Notes: generated by a model not told the origin, from the sequence alone. A stretch of DNA of 64,000 nucleotides from Ancylobacter defluvii (GCF_018390605.1 NZ_JAHBGD010000005.1:1-64000), one strand, 5' to 3'. Numbered from the stretch's first letter, positions 29,418 through 39,302 are shown. Translations and numbers: made by a program.

Positions 29418-31508
29418 TCAGCCTTCCTCGCCGAGTTTGGTTGCCTCGATCAGCCGGTCTATAACCAGTTCGTTCCAGGCATCGCCGAGGCGCGCATCGA
29501 CGCGCTTGCGTGCCTCATCAAGGGCAGGGGTTTCCTCGAACCAGGTCGCCACCATAGCCGCGATATCGTCGCGATAGCCGCCACCGCCGCCGTAGCGGGC
29601 GCGCAGATCCGACCAGAATTCGATCGAGCCGTCGAGATAGGGCTTGAACGTGTTGCGCCCTACACTGAGCGCACGCGAGAGGAATTCTTGCCGCCAGTCG
29701 GCAATATCCTCCCGCAGCGTCTCGATCAGGCCCTTCACCTCGGGAAGCGCGGAGAATTTTTCCTCCAAAGCTTCGAGGCGGCCAGTGATCTTGAGCATGT
29801 GATCGTTGCTGCGCCGATTGGCGTCGGTCCGCACGCCTGTGCCGATCATATGGAATATCTCGAAATTGTCCCAGGCGCCGCGTCGCGCTATCGACGCCGC
29901 GATGGAACTCGCATGGCCAGACTTGATCTCGTTGATCAAAGTCTGATGCGCCGGACGCGCGCTACTCGGCAAAGGACCATAGGCCTTCGCCATCGCCAAA
30001 GCCTCCGCAGCGATCGCCACTCGGGCCTGCTGGATGCGCGCTGCGTCCGCATTGGTCACCAAATCCTCGGACAAGCCGACGAAACGCGCGAGTCGCTCGA
30101 CTTGATACTGCCGAATAATGCCGACGTGATGGTTGAGTTGGTCCCAGACCTTGGGCGCAGAATCCTCAATGGCATTGAAGAACAGAACTGGCAGCCGGCC
30201 GATACCCGCCTCGACCAAACTATCCTCGACCTGCGCTGCGCGGATCGCATAGCCATGCTCCACCGATTCCGGCGGCTCGCCAGAATCGTCAATGATCTTC
30301 ATCGCCTGATCGCCTTGCGGTAGCACCAGCAGGACCACGCGCCGGCGCTCGATTGCGTCCGAACCCAGTTCCGAGATTTGCTTCATGAGCTTCATCGGAT
30401 CGGCACCCGGCGCATCATTGAACCCGCAGCACAACACGGTGAGCGTACGCTGATCGTTCATGAGTGCCTGCAAATCGGACCGCTCGGTCGTGACGTGCAT
30501 GCCTTTGGTGTCGATAATGCTGAGTTCATACGGCGAACGCCGAACTGCCGTTTCGGGCACGAACACGGTGACGCGCTGGGGAATTGAGAACCGAGAATCC
30601 TGCCCGTAATTGATCGCGGTAATATTCCTGGAAAGCCAGTTCAGGCCGTCCTCGTTGGTCTCCGATAGGATCAACTGGGTTTCGGTGCGCACGTCGAGCC
30701 GCATGCGATTGATGATCTCTTCGACGACATCATCCTGAACGCCGCCGGCCGCTGCGATCATCGCGCTGATCGGATCGATCTGGTTGCGGATGTCTTCCGG
30801 ATTTTTCTTTTTCTTGAGGTCCGCCATGTTGCGGACCGCGCGATCGAGCTCGGTCGAGATGCCGCCCTTACTCTCGGCGGTCGCGCGCACCATCTCCGCC
30901 ACGAGCAGCCGTATTTCATCCTCGCTCTTCGGTTCGACCGCGATACCGTAGGCAGGAGCGATCCGGATGACGACTTCGCTGGTCGTGGTGCGCCCTCCGG
31001 TCGCTGGAAAGACTGGCTGTGGGATACCGTTCTTTCCCGAAATCATCAGGTTGGTGAGGTTAGACAGTGCCGTGGTCTTGCCCACGCCGACCGTGCCGAT
31101 CCACGCCATTGCGTGATCGGTCTGACCGAGAAAGGCCGCCGAGGATTCGATGTTCGTGCGGATCTGCGAGAGCGGTACCGCGAGAAGCGCGTCGTATTCA
31201 GGACTGCGCTCAAAGGCTTCGAGCCGCTGAAGCGCTTGCTCGCCCGCCCACAGCACCTCGCGATCGGGATGGAACACGGTGGGGCGCTCCGACAGCCGCC
31301 AGTCGCGCGCGTAAAATTCGAGAATGTCGCGGCTTGCCGGCGTGCCAACCGCCTCAAGGTACCGACGCGCCATGGTTTCGTCGGTCGCTTCGCTGCGCTC
31401 GAGTCGGGAGATGACGCTTCCGCTGACCGACAACCGCTCCGCCATCGCGGTCTGTTTGAGCCCCGCTTCCTCGCGGGCGCGTCTCAAGACAAAAGTGGGA
31501 ATCGACAT
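29418..31508 (-). CDS. Xre-type HTH fused to a P-loop GTPase-like domain
   Basis: 696 residues from MSIPTFVLRRAREEAGLKQT. An Xre helix-turn-helix fills about residues 5-60 (AMAERLSVSGSVISRLERSE). A P-loop follows: Walker A GTVGVGKTT at 138-146 and a G3-like SIIDTKGMH with DTKG at 333-336; LVLPQGD and VLFFNAIED may serve the later G motifs. The C-terminal third is alpha-helical with charged repeats. This layout suggests a DNA-binding, dynamin- or GIMAP-like GTPase, though the family could not be named. AAGGAG lies 7 bases before the chosen ATG. It heads an operon with a small protein and an MBL hydrolase. Confidence 0.7.
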   Translation of the reverse strand: MSIPTFVLRRAREEAGLKQTAMAERLSVSGSVISRLERSEATDETMARRYLEAVGTPASRDILEFYARDWRLSERPTVFHPDREVLWAGEQALQRLEAFERSPEYDALLAVPLSQIRTNIESSAAFLGQTDHAMAWIGTVGVGKTTALSNLTNLMISGKNGIPQPVFPATGGRTTTSEVVIRIAPAYGIAVEPKSEDEIRLLVAEMVRATAESKGGISTELDRAVRNMADLKKKKNPEDIRNQIDPISAMIAAAGGVQDDVVEEIINRMRLDVRTETQLILSETNEDGLNWLSRNITAINYGQDSRFSIPQRVTVFVPETAVRRSPYELSIIDTKGMHVTTERSDLQALMNDQRTLTVLCCGFNDAPGADPMKLMKQISELGSDAIERRRVVLLVLPQGDQAMKIIDDSGEPPESVEHGYAIRAAQVEDSLVEAGIGRLPVLFFNAIEDSAPKVWDQLNHHVGIIRQYQVERLARFVGLSEDLVTNADAARIQQARVAIAAEALAMAKAYGPLPSSARPAHQTLINEIKSGHASSIAASIARRGAWDNFEIFHMIGTGVRTDANRRSNDHMLKITGRLEALEEKFSALPEVKGLIETLREDIADWRQEFLSRALSVGRNTFKPYLDGSIEFWSDLRARYGGGGGYRDDIAAMVATWFEETPALDEARKRVDARLGDAWNELVIDRLIEATKLGEEG

Positions 31509-32115
31509 CGCAATCTCCTTGTATCGCGCGTCAATGTTACACGTCACAAACACGCCCGCAAGATGGATTGCAAACTTGCAGGAACACTTTCTGCAAGATT
31601 GTGACGGCTTTTGACTTGGCGCAAGCCCGGGCGATGGCCTACGGCAAAATTGCGGTTCGGCCCTCCGACCGCACTCTCAGAGCATCACGCAGGCTTGTTT
31701 CCTGAAGGCAGAAGGCGGTCACGTCATTCTATGATCTCAACAGACAACAGTTGAGTGCCCGCTTTTGATCAGTCGTGCCGTTCGACCTAGCGTGCTGGAA
31801 CGGCAAGCAAGTCGCTGATGGCGTCGCCCAGCGCGTCTGAGCAGTTACCAATCAACGGCAGCTTTCAGCGCCGCGACTGACGAGGCAAATGTCCGGGTTG
31901 GGGTCGGATGCCGAATGTCGGCTATCTGCACAGCGGCAGCCAAGACCAGCCAGTCTGCTACCGGCCCCGATTGCACCGTTCCTCTCCTCAGTGAGCGGCT
32001 CGTCAATCTGCCCCTACGGCGCGCCCGGCCCTGCTGATGAAACGGATTGCCCACGTGGCCGCGCGCAATCGCGCAGCGCGGGCGGTGAGAGATTCGCGCA
32101 TCAGGCGTTCTACCC
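31509..32115. other. Gap of about 600 bp, no gene seen
   Basis: It separates two minus-strand units and must hold the promoter of the HTH-GTPase operon near 31510-31600. Sequence just upstream of that gene (GTTACACGTCACAAACACGC with a nearby GCAAACTTGCAGG and TTTCTGCAAG) contains several short GCAA/TTGC inverted elements that could be the HTH protein's operator. Nothing else stands out. Confidence 0.35.
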
Positions 32116-34401
32116 TCACGCCGCCTCCCACACCTTGTTGAGGATCTGCGCTGCCAGAGCGGCCTTGTCCTGCGGCAGGAATCGGCCGTAGTGCTTGGCG
32201 ACCATCTCGGGGGTGTCCTGGATGGCATAGCTCGCCTGCTCATAGGAGCCGGTCTTCTTCAGGATGTGAGTCGCGAGCACGTCGCGGACATTGTGCGGGC
32301 CGTGCGGCAGGAGGCCCTTGATGGCGCCGCGGCCGGTATAGGGGTTGTGGATGCCATAGCGCTGGATCGCCAAGCGCCAGGCCTCGTAGAAGGTGTTTTG
32401 GCAGTACGCGGCATCCTTGCTGGTCAGCTTCACCGTCTTGACGAACAGCGTGCTGGGATCGGCGGCGTGCTTCAACAGTACTCGGCGGTGGCGGTCGATA
32501 TAGGCCTCCAGATAGTGATAGAGGCCGCCGAGGTCCGGCAGGATCAGCCGGAACGGTTTGCTACCGAAGAAGGACGAGTTCGCGTTCTTGAAGGCGACGG
32601 AGGGGATGAGCACCTCCCACCCCCGGTCGCGCTCACTCCAGCGCAACTCGCCACGTTTCATCTCCGCGAGGCGGCGCTCCGAGGTCGGCAGCCGGCCGCG
32701 GGGACAGACGAGCAGCTGACGCAGGTTCTTCTGCCGAAGGCCAAGATGCAGGCCGAGCCGCAGCATTAGGAACGCCCGCACCGCCTCGGCCGCCGCGCGC
32801 GGGTAGCGCTTCTCGTCCGGCATCAACCGCAGGATCTCCTCGGTGATCTTGCGATACTCTGCGACCGGGCTGTCCGCCTCCAGCACCGCGATGATCGGCT
32901 CGAAGGGATCACGATGGATGCGGGCCACGCGCTGCACCTCCCGCGCGCGGGCGAGGCCATGGCGATGCATCTGCTCGCAGGCTGTGTCCCAGTCAGCACG
33001 CGCAGCGGCAACGTCGCGCTCGGTGATCAGATTGGGAATAGGACGGATGCGTTCCGCCAACTGCGGGTTCTGCCGCAGCCAACCCGTCTCGGCGCGGGTG
33101 AGCGCGGCAGCGATCCGCAGCATGTCGACTTCCCACGCGGTGTAGAAGCCGCGCCGACGCTCCCGCCATTGAATGTACCAGTCCCACACGATCGGGAAGA
33201 CCAGCAGACTGAAGCTCAGATTCTCCAGCGGCACGCCGAAGCCATGGACCGCGCCGCTGGGTGAAGCTGCCAGCGCACCGAACATCAGACCGAGATGTTC
33301 GACCTTCTGGGATGCCGTCTCCTCGCCCCAGACACCGTTGCGCTGATAGCCAAACGCAGTCAGCGTCGCCGTCTTGAACCGGACGAGATCAGCCATCTCC
33401 TCGGCGAGCTGGGGCGGCGCATCGAGCGCCGCACTTGCAAGGTCCGGGTCCGGCAGCGATCCATCCTCCTCCCGGCAAAACCTGTAGAGCCCGCGCGGCC
33501 GGGAGGACTGATCGAGCAGGCCGGGAAAGCGGATCGAGTAGCGATGCTTCATGGCGGCAGCCTGGAAGCGCCGATAGTCGGTTGTCCCCGAAATCACCAC
33601 GCGCTGTACCCACTCAAGGATCTCCTCCCGCTCCCTCAACGGGCGTCGATCGAAATCATGCGGCAGGTGCCAGGCCAGGCGTCGCCGCTCGGCTCGACTG
33701 ATGCCGGCAATGGCCCCCGCCGAGGTGCAGCGGTCTGCGTTCGGCAGTTTCGACCGGAAGTACCCCGGCGGCAGACGGTAGCGCCGCTCGATGAGCTCCA
33801 GCGCCGCGAGACTTCGGGAGGCGCGCGGCACCTTCACGCCGCGGCGCCACAGATTGAGTGCCGTGGCATCGACCTGGGTCGCGCTCGCCTCAAAGACACG
33901 GGCGAGATGCTTCGCAGTGTCGCCATGGCGGCGCATGTGAAGATCGAGCGCATCAGCGAATGAGGTCGGGTCCGTCCAGGGATGCCCGTCGTTCTCGGGG
34001 AACTCGATGATCGGCTTTGCCCGAGGACCGCGTCGGCGCGGCGCAGCGTCGAGCCGCTCAGCATCACGCTGAAGCTTGCCCCTCTCCGAGCCGGACGGTG
34101 TCCGGCGCGCTGCGGCACGCTTCACCGTGACGTGGCCGCGGCGCGCCAGTTCACGGCGCAGCGCATCAAGGCCAGGCGCGAGCACACGGCCGGCGCGCTG
34201 CAGATCGGCGTGATCCACATCACAGGCGTGAGCGATCGCGTGCCAGTCATAATCGCGCTCCGTCAGGGGCGGTGGCATGCGTGCGGCGAGGAGATCGAGG
34301 AGCCAGTTCTGGAAGAGATCGGCGTCGCGAGGCGACAGGACGGTCGGTGCACGCTGCTGGCAGAACTTCACCAGCATGCGCGCGAAGCTCGTACGGGGCA
34401 T
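32116..34401 (-). CDS. Large atypical tyrosine-recombinase-like protein
   Basis: 761 residues. The C-terminal 230 or so residues carry tyrosine-recombinase boxes: GLHLGLRQKNLRQLL (Arg I, near residue 555), HNVRDVLATHIL (His703-x-x-Arg706) and TPEMVAKHYGRF with candidate nucleophile Tyr738. The N-terminal 500 residues are long for an integrase and include several basic regions (TVKRAAARRTPSG) and an HTH-like stretch near residues 150-200. It may be a second integrase or a regulator derived from one. No partner recombinases are adjacent. GC content and codon use match the host better than the neighbouring methyltransferase does. Confidence 0.65.
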   Translation of the reverse strand: MPRTSFARMLVKFCQQRAPTVLSPRDADLFQNWLLDLLAARMPPPLTERDYDWHAIAHACDVDHADLQRAGRVLAPGLDALRRELARRGHVTVKRAAARRTPSGSERGKLQRDAERLDAAPRRRGPRAKPIIEFPENDGHPWTDPTSFADALDLHMRRHGDTAKHLARVFEASATQVDATALNLWRRGVKVPRASRSLAALELIERRYRLPPGYFRSKLPNADRCTSAGAIAGISRAERRRLAWHLPHDFDRRPLREREEILEWVQRVVISGTTDYRRFQAAAMKHRYSIRFPGLLDQSSRPRGLYRFCREEDGSLPDPDLASAALDAPPQLAEEMADLVRFKTATLTAFGYQRNGVWGEETASQKVEHLGLMFGALAASPSGAVHGFGVPLENLSFSLLVFPIVWDWYIQWRERRRGFYTAWEVDMLRIAAALTRAETGWLRQNPQLAERIRPIPNLITERDVAAARADWDTACEQMHRHGLARAREVQRVARIHRDPFEPIIAVLEADSPVAEYRKITEEILRLMPDEKRYPRAAAEAVRAFLMLRLGLHLGLRQKNLRQLLVCPRGRLPTSERRLAEMKRGELRWSERDRGWEVLIPSVAFKNANSSFFGSKPFRLILPDLGGLYHYLEAYIDRHRRVLLKHAADPSTLFVKTVKLTSKDAAYCQNTFYEAWRLAIQRYGIHNPYTGRGAIKGLLPHGPHNVRDVLATHILKKTGSYEQASYAIQDTPEMVAKHYGRFLPQDKAALAAQILNKVWEAA

Positions 34402-35031
34402 AGGCGATCAGTGCAGGCACGTTGTGGAGAGGCGACTCGCCTCGATCAGGGCGGCGTTTCTGCCGAGAAGCCCTTCGCTCGGCCACGATCCAGAAGTGGC
34501 AGGCCTCGCGATCCAAAACCGAGGGTGATGGCCCTCAGGCCAGCATCAGACGGCAGCAATGTGTGGCTAATCGTTCAGCCAACAAGCTTTCCGAGAAGCA
34601 CGCACATTTCTATCAAGCGGCGCAAAGTGTCGAGATCTACCAAATATTCTAAGAAATCAACGATCCGACCGCCGCGCAATGTGCGCGCTTTTATCCTGCC
34701 CTCAAGCTGAACTTCATCACTAGCCCCGAACGAAATCACGTTACATCGCTGTGATACTATGACGGAGCGGCAGAAAACGCGCCATAGGCGCCAAGCGCTA
34801 CTGGCTTTCCGTCAAACTGTCCAGAAATCCGCTACCAGACTGGTGCAGGGAGCCTCTAAGTGCGTAGCGAGTTCGCCATGGATCGTCATGCCCGACGCCA
34901 AACGGCTGTCGGTGACGCGCAACCGACCCGCTTAAGACCGTCGGTCGCGGTGCACAGAAAGAGCAAAGGAACTGCGGCTGAACCGCGCTGAAGCCGTAGC
35001 GATCTTGCGCAGGAGTTACGGTCGCGGAGGC
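34402..35031. other. Gap of about 630 bp, no gene seen
   Basis: Between the recombinase-like gene and the small Xre regulator. Open frames on both strands are short and not protein-like. A lower-GC stretch near 34590-34760 may be remnant DNA; no repeats or tRNA were found. Confidence 0.4.
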
Positions 35032-35268
35032 CTATTCAGGCGCTGATGGCTTGCTGAAACGCACACCGGCGCCGCCGCCATTCTCTGGAATGAACTCGAT
35101 GCCGGCGGTTTCGAGCGCCGCTTGAAGACGCTCAACCGTGGCCGCTTTCAATGCCTCACCGCGCTCGAAACGGGTCACGGTTTGTGTGGAAACAGCAGCC
35201 TGGTTCGCCAAATCGCGCACGCCCAAGCCGAGAGCGGCGCGGGCCATTTTGCATTGCGCAGCATTCAT
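35032..35268 (-). CDS. Small Xre-family HTH regulator
   Basis: 78 residues from MNAAQCKMARAALGLGVRDL. The helix-turn-helix is clear (DLANQAAVSTQTVTRFERGE) and the end VERLQAALETAGIEFIPENG is the usual short-Xre tail. It likely represses itself and perhaps the divergent Tat-signal gene. An alternative GTG start at 35277 adds three residues. A perfect 12-bp palindrome covers the start codon. Confidence 0.85.
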   Translation of the reverse strand: MNAAQCKMARAALGLGVRDLANQAAVSTQTVTRFERGEALKAATVERLQAALETAGIEFIPENGGGAGVRFSKPSAPE

Positions 35269-35274
35269 ATGAAT
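35263..35274. promoter_or_regulatory. Palindrome ATTCATATGAAT over the Xre start
   Basis: A perfect 12-bp inverted repeat spans the ATG of the small Xre gene and is followed outward by CACGACACTGTAGTG, itself nearly palindromic. These are reasonable autoregulatory operator candidates. Evidence is position and symmetry only. Confidence 0.4.
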
Positions 35275-35406
35275 CACGACACTGTAGTGATTTTTGATTG
35301 CTGTTGATTCATGTCGTCGCTATCCTTCTGGGCCTTAGACGGCCGGACACGTGTTTGCCCCACGCATCCGGCCTGACCACAACCCAAGCTGCGTGGAGCT
35401 CGGATC

Positions 35407-36057
35407 ATGGCTGATTCTGAGACTAGCATGAGTCTGTCCCGGCCATCCCGGAGGGACATTCTCTCTGCCGCCCTGCTGACGGTCGGCGGCTCTTCCTTCA
35501 ACACATCGGCTGCAGCCGCACGGCAGAATGGTGGCACGACGGATGCTGCTGTCCTTGCATGGAAGGCGTGGCGCGCCGCGCATCGGCGCACGCTCGCTCT
35601 ATGCCGGAAGCAGCAGCGTCTGGAGTCCGAACTCGCGCGGACGATCGGCTTTCCGCAGGCGGTTCTTGCTGCGGCCGAGTTGCCGTCCCCGGTGCGGGTC
35701 AGCTCTCTGCGGCAGTTCGATGAGCTTGCGGCCGATGTGCCGTGGCTTGTCACGCGGCGCGCTGAAGTCGCGGAGGCGTTGCGCGCTCATCAGGAGCGCT
35801 GGGACGACGCGGACCGCGCCATTGGCTACTCAGTCACCCGACAGGAAGAGGCGGCGGCTTCCGCCGATGAGGAGCGCCTGATCGTGAAGCTCTTTGCGGT
35901 AGACGCCACCTCTCTGCGTGGCCTCTCGGCGAAACTTGACGTGCTGATTGCCGTCGGCGCCGATGGCGCCGAGGGGCGGCACTTCCCGTGGCCGGAACTG
36001 CGACGCATCCGCAGGGATGTCGGAAGATTGGCGACGATTCGGCGCCAGGGGCCTTAA
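35407..36057 (+). CDS. Hypothetical protein with Tat-like signal
   Basis: 216 residues. The N-terminus has SRPSRRDILSAALLTVGG, a twin-arginine plus hydrophobic segment ending near TSAAAA, so export or membrane attachment is plausible. The remainder is mostly alpha-helical and charged (RKQQRLESELARTIGF, RQEEAAASADEERLIVKLF), with no enzyme motif. GGAG lies shortly before the ATG. It is divergent from the small Xre regulator. I recall similar proteins in alphaproteobacterial mobile islands but cannot name a family. Confidence 0.7.
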   Translation: MADSETSMSLSRPSRRDILSAALLTVGGSSFNTSAAAARQNGGTTDAAVLAWKAWRAAHRRTLALCRKQQRLESELARTIGFPQAVLAAAELPSPVRVSSLRQFDELAADVPWLVTRRAEVAEALRAHQERWDDADRAIGYSVTRQEEAAASADEERLIVKLFAVDATSLRGLSAKLDVLIAVGADGAEGRHFPWPELRRIRRDVGRLATIRRQGP

Positions 36058-36214
36058 CTCTCGCCGTAACAAGACCGGCGCAAGCCCCGAGCCGTGCGGG
36101 TTCGATCACTCCCCCTTGTCGTCGTCAACTATTTGACGCTCTATCCCCCACCACAAGTGCGTTGAGGTCAGCTTGGGGGGCCCGTCCACTCCCGGCAGAT
36201 GGATGCGCTATGCC

Positions 36215-39200
36215 ATGCAGGAAGTTGCAAACAGCATCATGCCGACCTCACTCAGCGATACGTTCTTGCGACTTGTCACCCGCGATAACCGACGGACCGA
36301 AGCGGAGATACAAGCCGATATCCGCCAGTTCATTCTCGATGCTCCCTTTGCGCTTGAAGAGGACGATTTGTCCCTCGTCCAACTGGAGTCTCAGCTTGGC
36401 GACCGTCGGCGCATCGATGTGGAAGTCGGCGCAACCGTCATCGAGGTGAAGCGTGACTTGCGTTCCGAGCGAATTCGGCGGGATGCCGAAGAGCAGCTTG
36501 CGGGCTATGTCGAATTAAGGGCTGAACAGACGGGGCTCCGCTATGTCGGGATCCTAACCGATGGTACGGGTTGGTACTGTTATCACTTGGTGGACAAGGA
36601 GCTTCGCCAAGTTTCGGAGATCAGCCTCAAATCTGGCGAGATCGAACCGCTGATTGTGTGGCTTGAAGGCGTTCTTGCAACGACCCATGGGCTAATTCCG
36701 ACGGCGGATGCGATCGAGTCCCGCCTAGGCGCAACCAGCAGCTCCTATCTCCTTGACAGGGCGACCCTATCAACCATTTACGAGCGCAACAGGAATGATC
36801 CGAGCGTAGTAATGAAGCGCAAGCTATGGGCGCGCCTTCTGACGTCTGCTCTTGGCACTCAATTCGAAGACACCGACGACCTCTTCATCGAGCATACGTT
36901 ACTCGTAAATTCAGCTGAGATTATCGCTCACGCGGTGCTGGGGCTTCATCCCGAGACAATCGCACCAGCTGCGTTGCTTGGCGGCGAACGATTTGACGAG
37001 AGCGGAATATATGGAGTTATCGAGCAAGATTTCTTCGATTGGATTGTCGAAATCGAGGAAGGTCGCATCTTTGTCCGGACACTGAGTCGTCGGCTTGCGC
37101 GCTTCGATTGGAGCGCGGTGGAGCAGGATGTCCTCAAGGTGCTTTATGAGAGCATCATAGGGGCGGATACGCGCAGGCGCCTAGGAGAATACTATACCCC
37201 GGACTGGCTCGCCCACATCGTCGTCGAAGAAGTGGTTGATGCACCGCTCAAGCAGCGGGTTCTGGATGCCGCGTGTGGCTCCGGCACTTTCCTTTTCCAT
37301 GCCATCCGACGTTATATTGCTGCGGCGGATAACGCTGGCATGACCGTGCCGGAGCAAATCCACGGAGTGACGCGCCATGTCATCGGTATGGATCTCCATC
37401 CCGTGGCCGTTACGCTGGCGCGAGTGACCTACCTGCTTGCAATCGGCCGTGACCGGCTTATCGATCCGGCTCGGGGAACGATCCAGATTCCGGTCTACTT
37501 GGGCGATTCACTCCAGTGGCAGGAGCAGTCGGTTGATCTTTGGACCGCCGGTAATTTGACGATCCGTGCGGACGACAATCGGGAGCTAGTTGCCTCTGAG
37601 CTACGATTTCCCGACGCACTCCTAGACGACGCAGCGCGCTTCGATGAACTAGTTAACGAGATGGCTGATAGAGCGGCCGGGCGGCGCTCCGGCGGGGCAG
37701 CCCCATCGCTGAACTCCGTTTTCGAAAGATTGGCAGTTCCGCAGCAGTACCGTTCAGTGGTGGAGGGGACATTCCGGACTATGTGCCGCCTTCATGACGA
37801 GGGGCGCGATCACATCTGGGGCTATTATGTTCGAAACCTTGCTCGACCCATGTGGCTCTCGCGTGAAGCGAATCGGATCGATGTTTTGATCGGTAATCCG
37901 CCTTGGCTAGCCTACCGGCATATGACGCCCGAAATGCAGTCCGTGTTCAGGCGGATGTCGGAAGCGCGTGGCCTATGGGCAGGGGGGGAGTTGGCAACCC
38001 AGCAGGACTTGGCGGGCCTTTTTGCGGTAAGGGCATGCCAACTCTATTTGCGGAATGGCGGCAAGCTCGGTCTCGTCCTCCCGAACACGGCAATCGACCG
38101 CGAACACTACCGCGGATTTCGCTCTGGCCAATATGGTGATGCGACGCTCGGTATGGCGATCGCATTCTCGCCACCTTGGGACTTGCGGCGGATTCGACCC
38201 CATTTCTTTCCGCGTGCCTCCAGTGTCGTTTTTGGATCTCGGGCGAATGGCCGCCCCCTTCCAATGCCTGAAGAGGCCGAAATCTGGTCGGGTCGCTTGC
38301 CTGCAACGAATACACCGTGGGATCAGGCCCAGGCCGTCCTTAGCCGGACGAATGGCAGACTGCAGCGAAGCAGCGCACTGGCACGATCTCCATATGCACC
38401 CTCCTTCTCGCAAGGAGCCATTATACTGCCGCGTGTCGCTTTTGTCGTTGAACGGCAGGCTGCGACAACTCTTGGACTGCCGGCTGGGCGCGTTGCATTA
38501 AAATCATCACGCAGCGTGCAAGAAAAGAAGCCTTGGAAGTCCGCCGAAAGTGTATCTGGTGTGGTGGAGACCGAATTTGTACGACCTATATATACGGGCG
38601 ATGGAATTTACCCGTATCGATCTATTGATGATATGGCCGCCGTCATTCCATGTACATCGAGATCATTGTTGAGCGAAGATCAGATAGAGATGTATCCGGG
38701 TCTCCATAATTGGTGGTCAAAAGCGAAAATCTTGTGGAGTCAAGGGCGCTCAAATGATCGTTTAACATTGCTACAACAATTGGATTTTCAATCTAAACTC
38801 ACTCGTCAATTGCCAATACCGGAGCTCAGAGTAGTTTATAACAGGTCTGGTATGCATATTGTGGCTGCAAAAATTTCAAATAGACGAGCAATTATAGCAA
38901 GTGGACTATATTGGTGTTCGGTTCGATCGATTCAAGAGGCTGATTACATTTGTGCAGTGTTGAATGCGCCGATAACGACCGAGCTTGCGCGTCCGTTCAT
39001 GTCGTATGGAAAAGATGAGCGCGATATTGCGAAGCACGTGTGGGAATTGCCCATTCCCCCTTTTGATATCACAAATGAAATGCACGTCCGGCTGTCGAAG
39101 TTAGGTGCCGCAGCCGAAGTGATCGCTGCGTCTTTTCCGCTTAACGCAGACATTCATTTTGCAGCCACGCGCCGGCATATTCGCCAATATATTGATGCTA

Positions 39201-39250
39201 TGCCCGAGGGTCGCGAGATCAATGATATCGTATATGAGTTAATTTCGTGA
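36215..39250 (+). CDS. Nuclease-methyltransferase fusion, Type IIG-like restriction-modification protein
   Basis: About 1011 residues. The N-terminus has a PD-(D/E)XK nuclease core, RRIDVEVGATVIEVKRDL (Asp ... Glu-x-Lys, near residues 67-80). The central N6-adenine methyltransferase shows motif X/linker LGEYYTPDWLA, SAM motif I VLDAACGSGTFLF (near 350) and motif IV VLIGNPPWLAY (near 560). The C-terminal 250 residues, in visibly AT-richer DNA, are the likely target-recognition domain. Single-chain enzymes of this type both methylate and cut. Starts at 36203 or 36239 are equally possible; a TTG at 36173 is less likely. No separate specificity gene is nearby. An IS element lies 50 bases past the stop. 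Confidence 0.8.
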   Translation: MQEVANSIMPTSLSDTFLRLVTRDNRRTEAEIQADIRQFILDAPFALEEDDLSLVQLESQLGDRRRIDVEVGATVIEVKRDLRSERIRRDAEEQLAGYVELRAEQTGLRYVGILTDGTGWYCYHLVDKELRQVSEISLKSGEIEPLIVWLEGVLATTHGLIPTADAIESRLGATSSSYLLDRATLSTIYERNRNDPSVVMKRKLWARLLTSALGTQFEDTDDLFIEHTLLVNSAEIIAHAVLGLHPETIAPAALLGGERFDESGIYGVIEQDFFDWIVEIEEGRIFVRTLSRRLARFDWSAVEQDVLKVLYESIIGADTRRRLGEYYTPDWLAHIVVEEVVDAPLKQRVLDAACGSGTFLFHAIRRYIAAADNAGMTVPEQIHGVTRHVIGMDLHPVAVTLARVTYLLAIGRDRLIDPARGTIQIPVYLGDSLQWQEQSVDLWTAGNLTIRADDNRELVASELRFPDALLDDAARFDELVNEMADRAAGRRSGGAAPSLNSVFERLAVPQQYRSVVEGTFRTMCRLHDEGRDHIWGYYVRNLARPMWLSREANRIDVLIGNPPWLAYRHMTPEMQSVFRRMSEARGLWAGGELATQQDLAGLFAVRACQLYLRNGGKLGLVLPNTAIDREHYRGFRSGQYGDATLGMAIAFSPPWDLRRIRPHFFPRASSVVFGSRANGRPLPMPEEAEIWSGRLPATNTPWDQAQAVLSRTNGRLQRSSALARSPYAPSFSQGAIILPRVAFVVERQAATTLGLPAGRVALKSSRSVQEKKPWKSAESVSGVVETEFVRPIYTGDGIYPYRSIDDMAAVIPCTSRSLLSEDQIEMYPGLHNWWSKAKILWSQGRSNDRLTLLQQLDFQSKLTRQLPIPELRVVYNRSGMHIVAAKISNRRAIIASGLYWCSVRSIQEADYICAVLNAPITTELARPFMSYGKDERDIAKHVWELPIPPFDITNEMHVRLSKLGAAAEVIAASFPLNADIHFAATRRHIRQYIDAMPEGREINDIVYELIS

Positions 39251-39302
39251 TGTTTGATTGCGAAATCAATCGATAACTGCCCCAGAAAGCGCTGTGTGAC
39301 TA

